This document shows, piece by piece, positions 15,292 through 16,527 of a DNA stretch of 16,527 nt (positions within the stretch are counted from its first letter, which is position 1; every line of letters begins with the position of its first letter). The notes beneath the pieces were generated by a model that saw only the letters and a program-made list of their open reading frames with translations, was not told where the DNA came from and ran no database searches. Both the position numbers and the translations under genes were made by a program. Source of the DNA: Verrucomicrobiales bacterium (GTDB lineage: Bacteria > Verrucomicrobiota > Verrucomicrobiae > Limisphaerales > UBA9464); contig SXXZ01000066.1 of NCBI GenBank assembly GCA_005789375.1, positions 1 through 16,527 of the forward strand, given 5' to 3'.

Positions 15292-16336
15292 AACTAAAGA
15301 ATCGATATTGCTCTCGAATTGCCTCCGCGTACGCCGATTGAACGCGTTCACGCCCCCCAAGCCCCCCCGGATCGGCAAAGGCGCTGACCAACATCAGCAA
15401 GGTGCTTCGAGGTAGATGGAAGTTCGTCAGGAGCCCGTTGACTATGCGGAACCGATAGGGAGGGTGAATGAAAATGCGAGTTCGACCGGTGCACGGTTGG
15501 ATGGGGCCTTCGGTCTGGGCGGCTACGGTCTCCAAAACGCGCATGCTGGTAGTCCCCACGGCGATGACACGCCTCCCCGATGCTTGAGCGTCATTGAGAG
15601 ATTGAGCAGTCTCACTGCCCAAAATATACCGTTCTTCGTGCATGGTGTGCTCGGACAGCGACTCTGCCTTAACCGGAAGGAAGGTTCCGGCCCCGACGTG
15701 CAAGGTCACGTAGCACAGACGAACCCCCTTGGCCTCCAGAGAACGCAAAATCCGGTCCGTAAAATGCAGACCGGCCGTCGGTGCGGCCACCGACCCCGCA
15801 GTACAACCATAGACGGTCTGATACCGGACAGCATCTTGCTCACTAGCGCCCTGTTCGCCCCGCTCAATGTAAGGAGGCAATGGAATTTGACCGATTTTGG
15901 GGAGACGTTCCCAGAAAAATTCCGGTTGCTCCCACCGTACCAGAATGTGCCCGTCCGGATTCTTATCAATGACCTCGCACACCAGTTGGTCCGTCCCGGG
16001 TTCACCGAATTGCAGGCGCATGCCCGGTCGGACTCGTTTTCCCGGGCGGACCATGGACCACCAAAAACCCGCTTGAGTCTCCTCGAGCAACAACAATTCC
16101 ACGCGACCTGGCGACTCGAGTTTCTGCCCCTGTAAACGAGCGGGAATAACCCGAGAATCATTCATCACCAAAACATCGCCTTCCCTTAAAAGGTTAACGA
16201 TATCGGAAAACTTCTGATGCATGTGCCCCCCGGAATGACGGTCCAAAACCATCAGTCGAGACCCGTCCCGCTCCGCAGGTGGAGATTGGGCAATGCGATC
16301 AGACGGCAGGTCAAAATCAAAATCCGCTACACGCAC
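15266..16336 (-). CDS. queA: S-adenosylmethionine:tRNA ribosyltransferase-isomerase QueA
   Basis: QueA transfers and isomerises the ribosyl part of S-adenosylmethionine onto 7-aminomethyl-7-deazaguanine in tRNA, making epoxyqueuosine at the wobble position. The 356-aa protein has the usual family length and is complete. The start is the GTG at 16336, giving MRVADFDFDLPSDRIAQSPP, which matches the family's N-terminus; no Shine-Dalgarno precedes it. Signatures: LVMNDSRVIPARLQG (56-70), QTVYGCTAGSVAAPTAGLHFT (173-193), HVGAGTFLPVK (213-223), TNFHLPRSTLLMLVSAF (304-320) and YRFFSYGDAMFLH at the C-terminus. The downstream reductase gene overlaps its last 26 bp, which suggests co-transcription and coupling. 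Confidence 0.97.
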   Translation of the reverse strand: MRVADFDFDLPSDRIAQSPPAERDGSRLMVLDRHSGGHMHQKFSDIVNLLREGDVLVMNDSRVIPARLQGQKLESPGRVELLLLEETQAGFWWSMVRPGKRVRPGMRLQFGEPGTDQLVCEVIDKNPDGHILVRWEQPEFFWERLPKIGQIPLPPYIERGEQGASEQDAVRYQTVYGCTAGSVAAPTAGLHFTDRILRSLEAKGVRLCYVTLHVGAGTFLPVKAESLSEHTMHEERYILGSETAQSLNDAQASGRRVIAVGTTSMRVLETVAAQTEGPIQPCTGRTRIFIHPPYRFRIVNGLLTNFHLPRSTLLMLVSAFADPGGLGGRERVQSAYAEAIREQYRFFSYGDAMFLH

Positions 16337-16527
16337 ACAGGGAGGAAAAGGGAAACAACCCTGAATGTCGATCTGAACATGGCTTAAATGTTAACGGTAT
16401 TCATTGGCTTTTCAGACTTAAATTTAATTGTGCATAACTTGTTCATAACAGTTAGTAAGAAAAAGCAACGAGTTAGTTGCAAAAAGGGAGGCGTTTGCTG
16501 TAAGAAGTAGCCGTTCAAAGGAATCAG
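16337..16527. promoter_or_regulatory. AT-rich region upstream of queA, with DnaA-box-like 9-mers
   Basis: The last 191 bp hold no gene I can support. The stretch is visibly AT-richer than the rest of the window (e.g. CTTAAATTTAATT around 16418-16429) and must contain the queA promoter, though no clear -35/-10 pair stands out. TGTGCATAA at 16429-16437 fits the DnaA-box consensus TTATNCACA on the - strand, and TGTTCATAA at 16440-16448 has one mismatch. A 5-bp inverted repeat (GCAAC/GTTGC, 16465-16480) lies near. Confidence 0.4.
16429..16448 (-). promoter_or_regulatory. Pair of DnaA-box-like sites, 11 bp apart
   Basis: Read on the - strand these are TTATGAACA followed by TTATGCACA. The second matches the consensus TTATNCACA in full; the first differs at one position. 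They have the same orientation with a start-to-start distance of 11 bp, about one helical turn, which suits cooperative binding. Two 9-mers can still occur by chance in AT-rich DNA. Confidence 0.4.

Noticed and set aside
15416..16135. 239-codon + strand open frame opposite queA
   Set aside because: It is antisense to the conserved middle of queA, has no recognisable domain, and is a mirror of codon bias.
16465..16480. Hairpin GCAAC/GTTGC with A/T runs on both sides as a - strand terminator
   Set aside because: The stem is only 5 bp and AT-containing, too weak to call, though on the - strand a TTTTT follows it. A gene beyond the right edge would be needed to judge.
1..16527. Mobile elements, CRISPR arrays, tRNA or rRNA genes
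   Set aside because: I looked for terminal inverted repeats with transposase motifs, regularly spaced repeats and tRNA-like cloverleafs and saw none. A tool search could still find a degenerate one.

Overview
The window looks like a piece of a moderately GC-rich bacterial chromosome, most likely from the Verrucomicrobiota or a close PVC-group relative. This is inferred from family knowledge, not from a search. The main clues are a stand-alone prepilin-like protein that begins [19 protein letters not shown] and ends with an FEDGHVEW motif, a Planctomycete-type (PSCyt1-like) cytochrome c, and few recognisable Shine-Dalgarno sequences. Gene density is high, and no stretch without a gene exceeds about 270 bp. 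I see no rRNA, tRNA, CRISPR array, insertion sequence or prophage gene.

Region 1 (1-7178, + strand) is a cell-elongation operon: mreB (3' part only), mreC, mreD, mrdA (PBP2), rodA and an RNase E/G gene. Spacings between genes are -4 to +37 bp. It closes with a textbook intrinsic terminator at 7138-7178. The products make the cytoskeletal filament (MreB), its membrane adaptors (MreC, MreD) and the paired transpeptidase and glycosyltransferase (PBP2, RodA) that build side-wall peptidoglycan. The RNase is the usual fellow traveller of mre loci.

Region 2 (7179-12810) concerns type II secretion or a related pseudopilus. A + strand prepilin-like gene (7391-8176) faces a - strand operon that reads, in transcription order, a small glycogen-binding (CBM48) protein, gspF, gspH, gspI, gspJ and gspK. 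The last four overlap by 4 bp each. The major pseudopilin gspG and the gspC, D, E, L and M genes are not in the window, so the rest of the machine must be encoded elsewhere or differ. A strong hairpin lies between the convergent prepilin and gspK genes.

Region 3 (about 13000-16336) holds a DUF554-type membrane protein and a secreted dihaem-type cytochrome c on the + strand. These converge on a - strand pair: queA (queuosine synthesis) followed by a RibD C-terminal-type reductase. The cytochrome and reductase genes overlap tail to tail by 41 bp.

The right edge (16337-16527) is clearly AT-richer than the rest. It carries two DnaA-box-like 9-mers exactly 11 bp apart, the most intriguing non-coding signal here. 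Otherwise the window is mostly well-known housekeeping biology. The less ordinary points are the CBM48-gsp operon without gspG, the 145-residue extension on the RNase, the second haem domain without an evident Met ligand, and the possible DnaA-binding edge.
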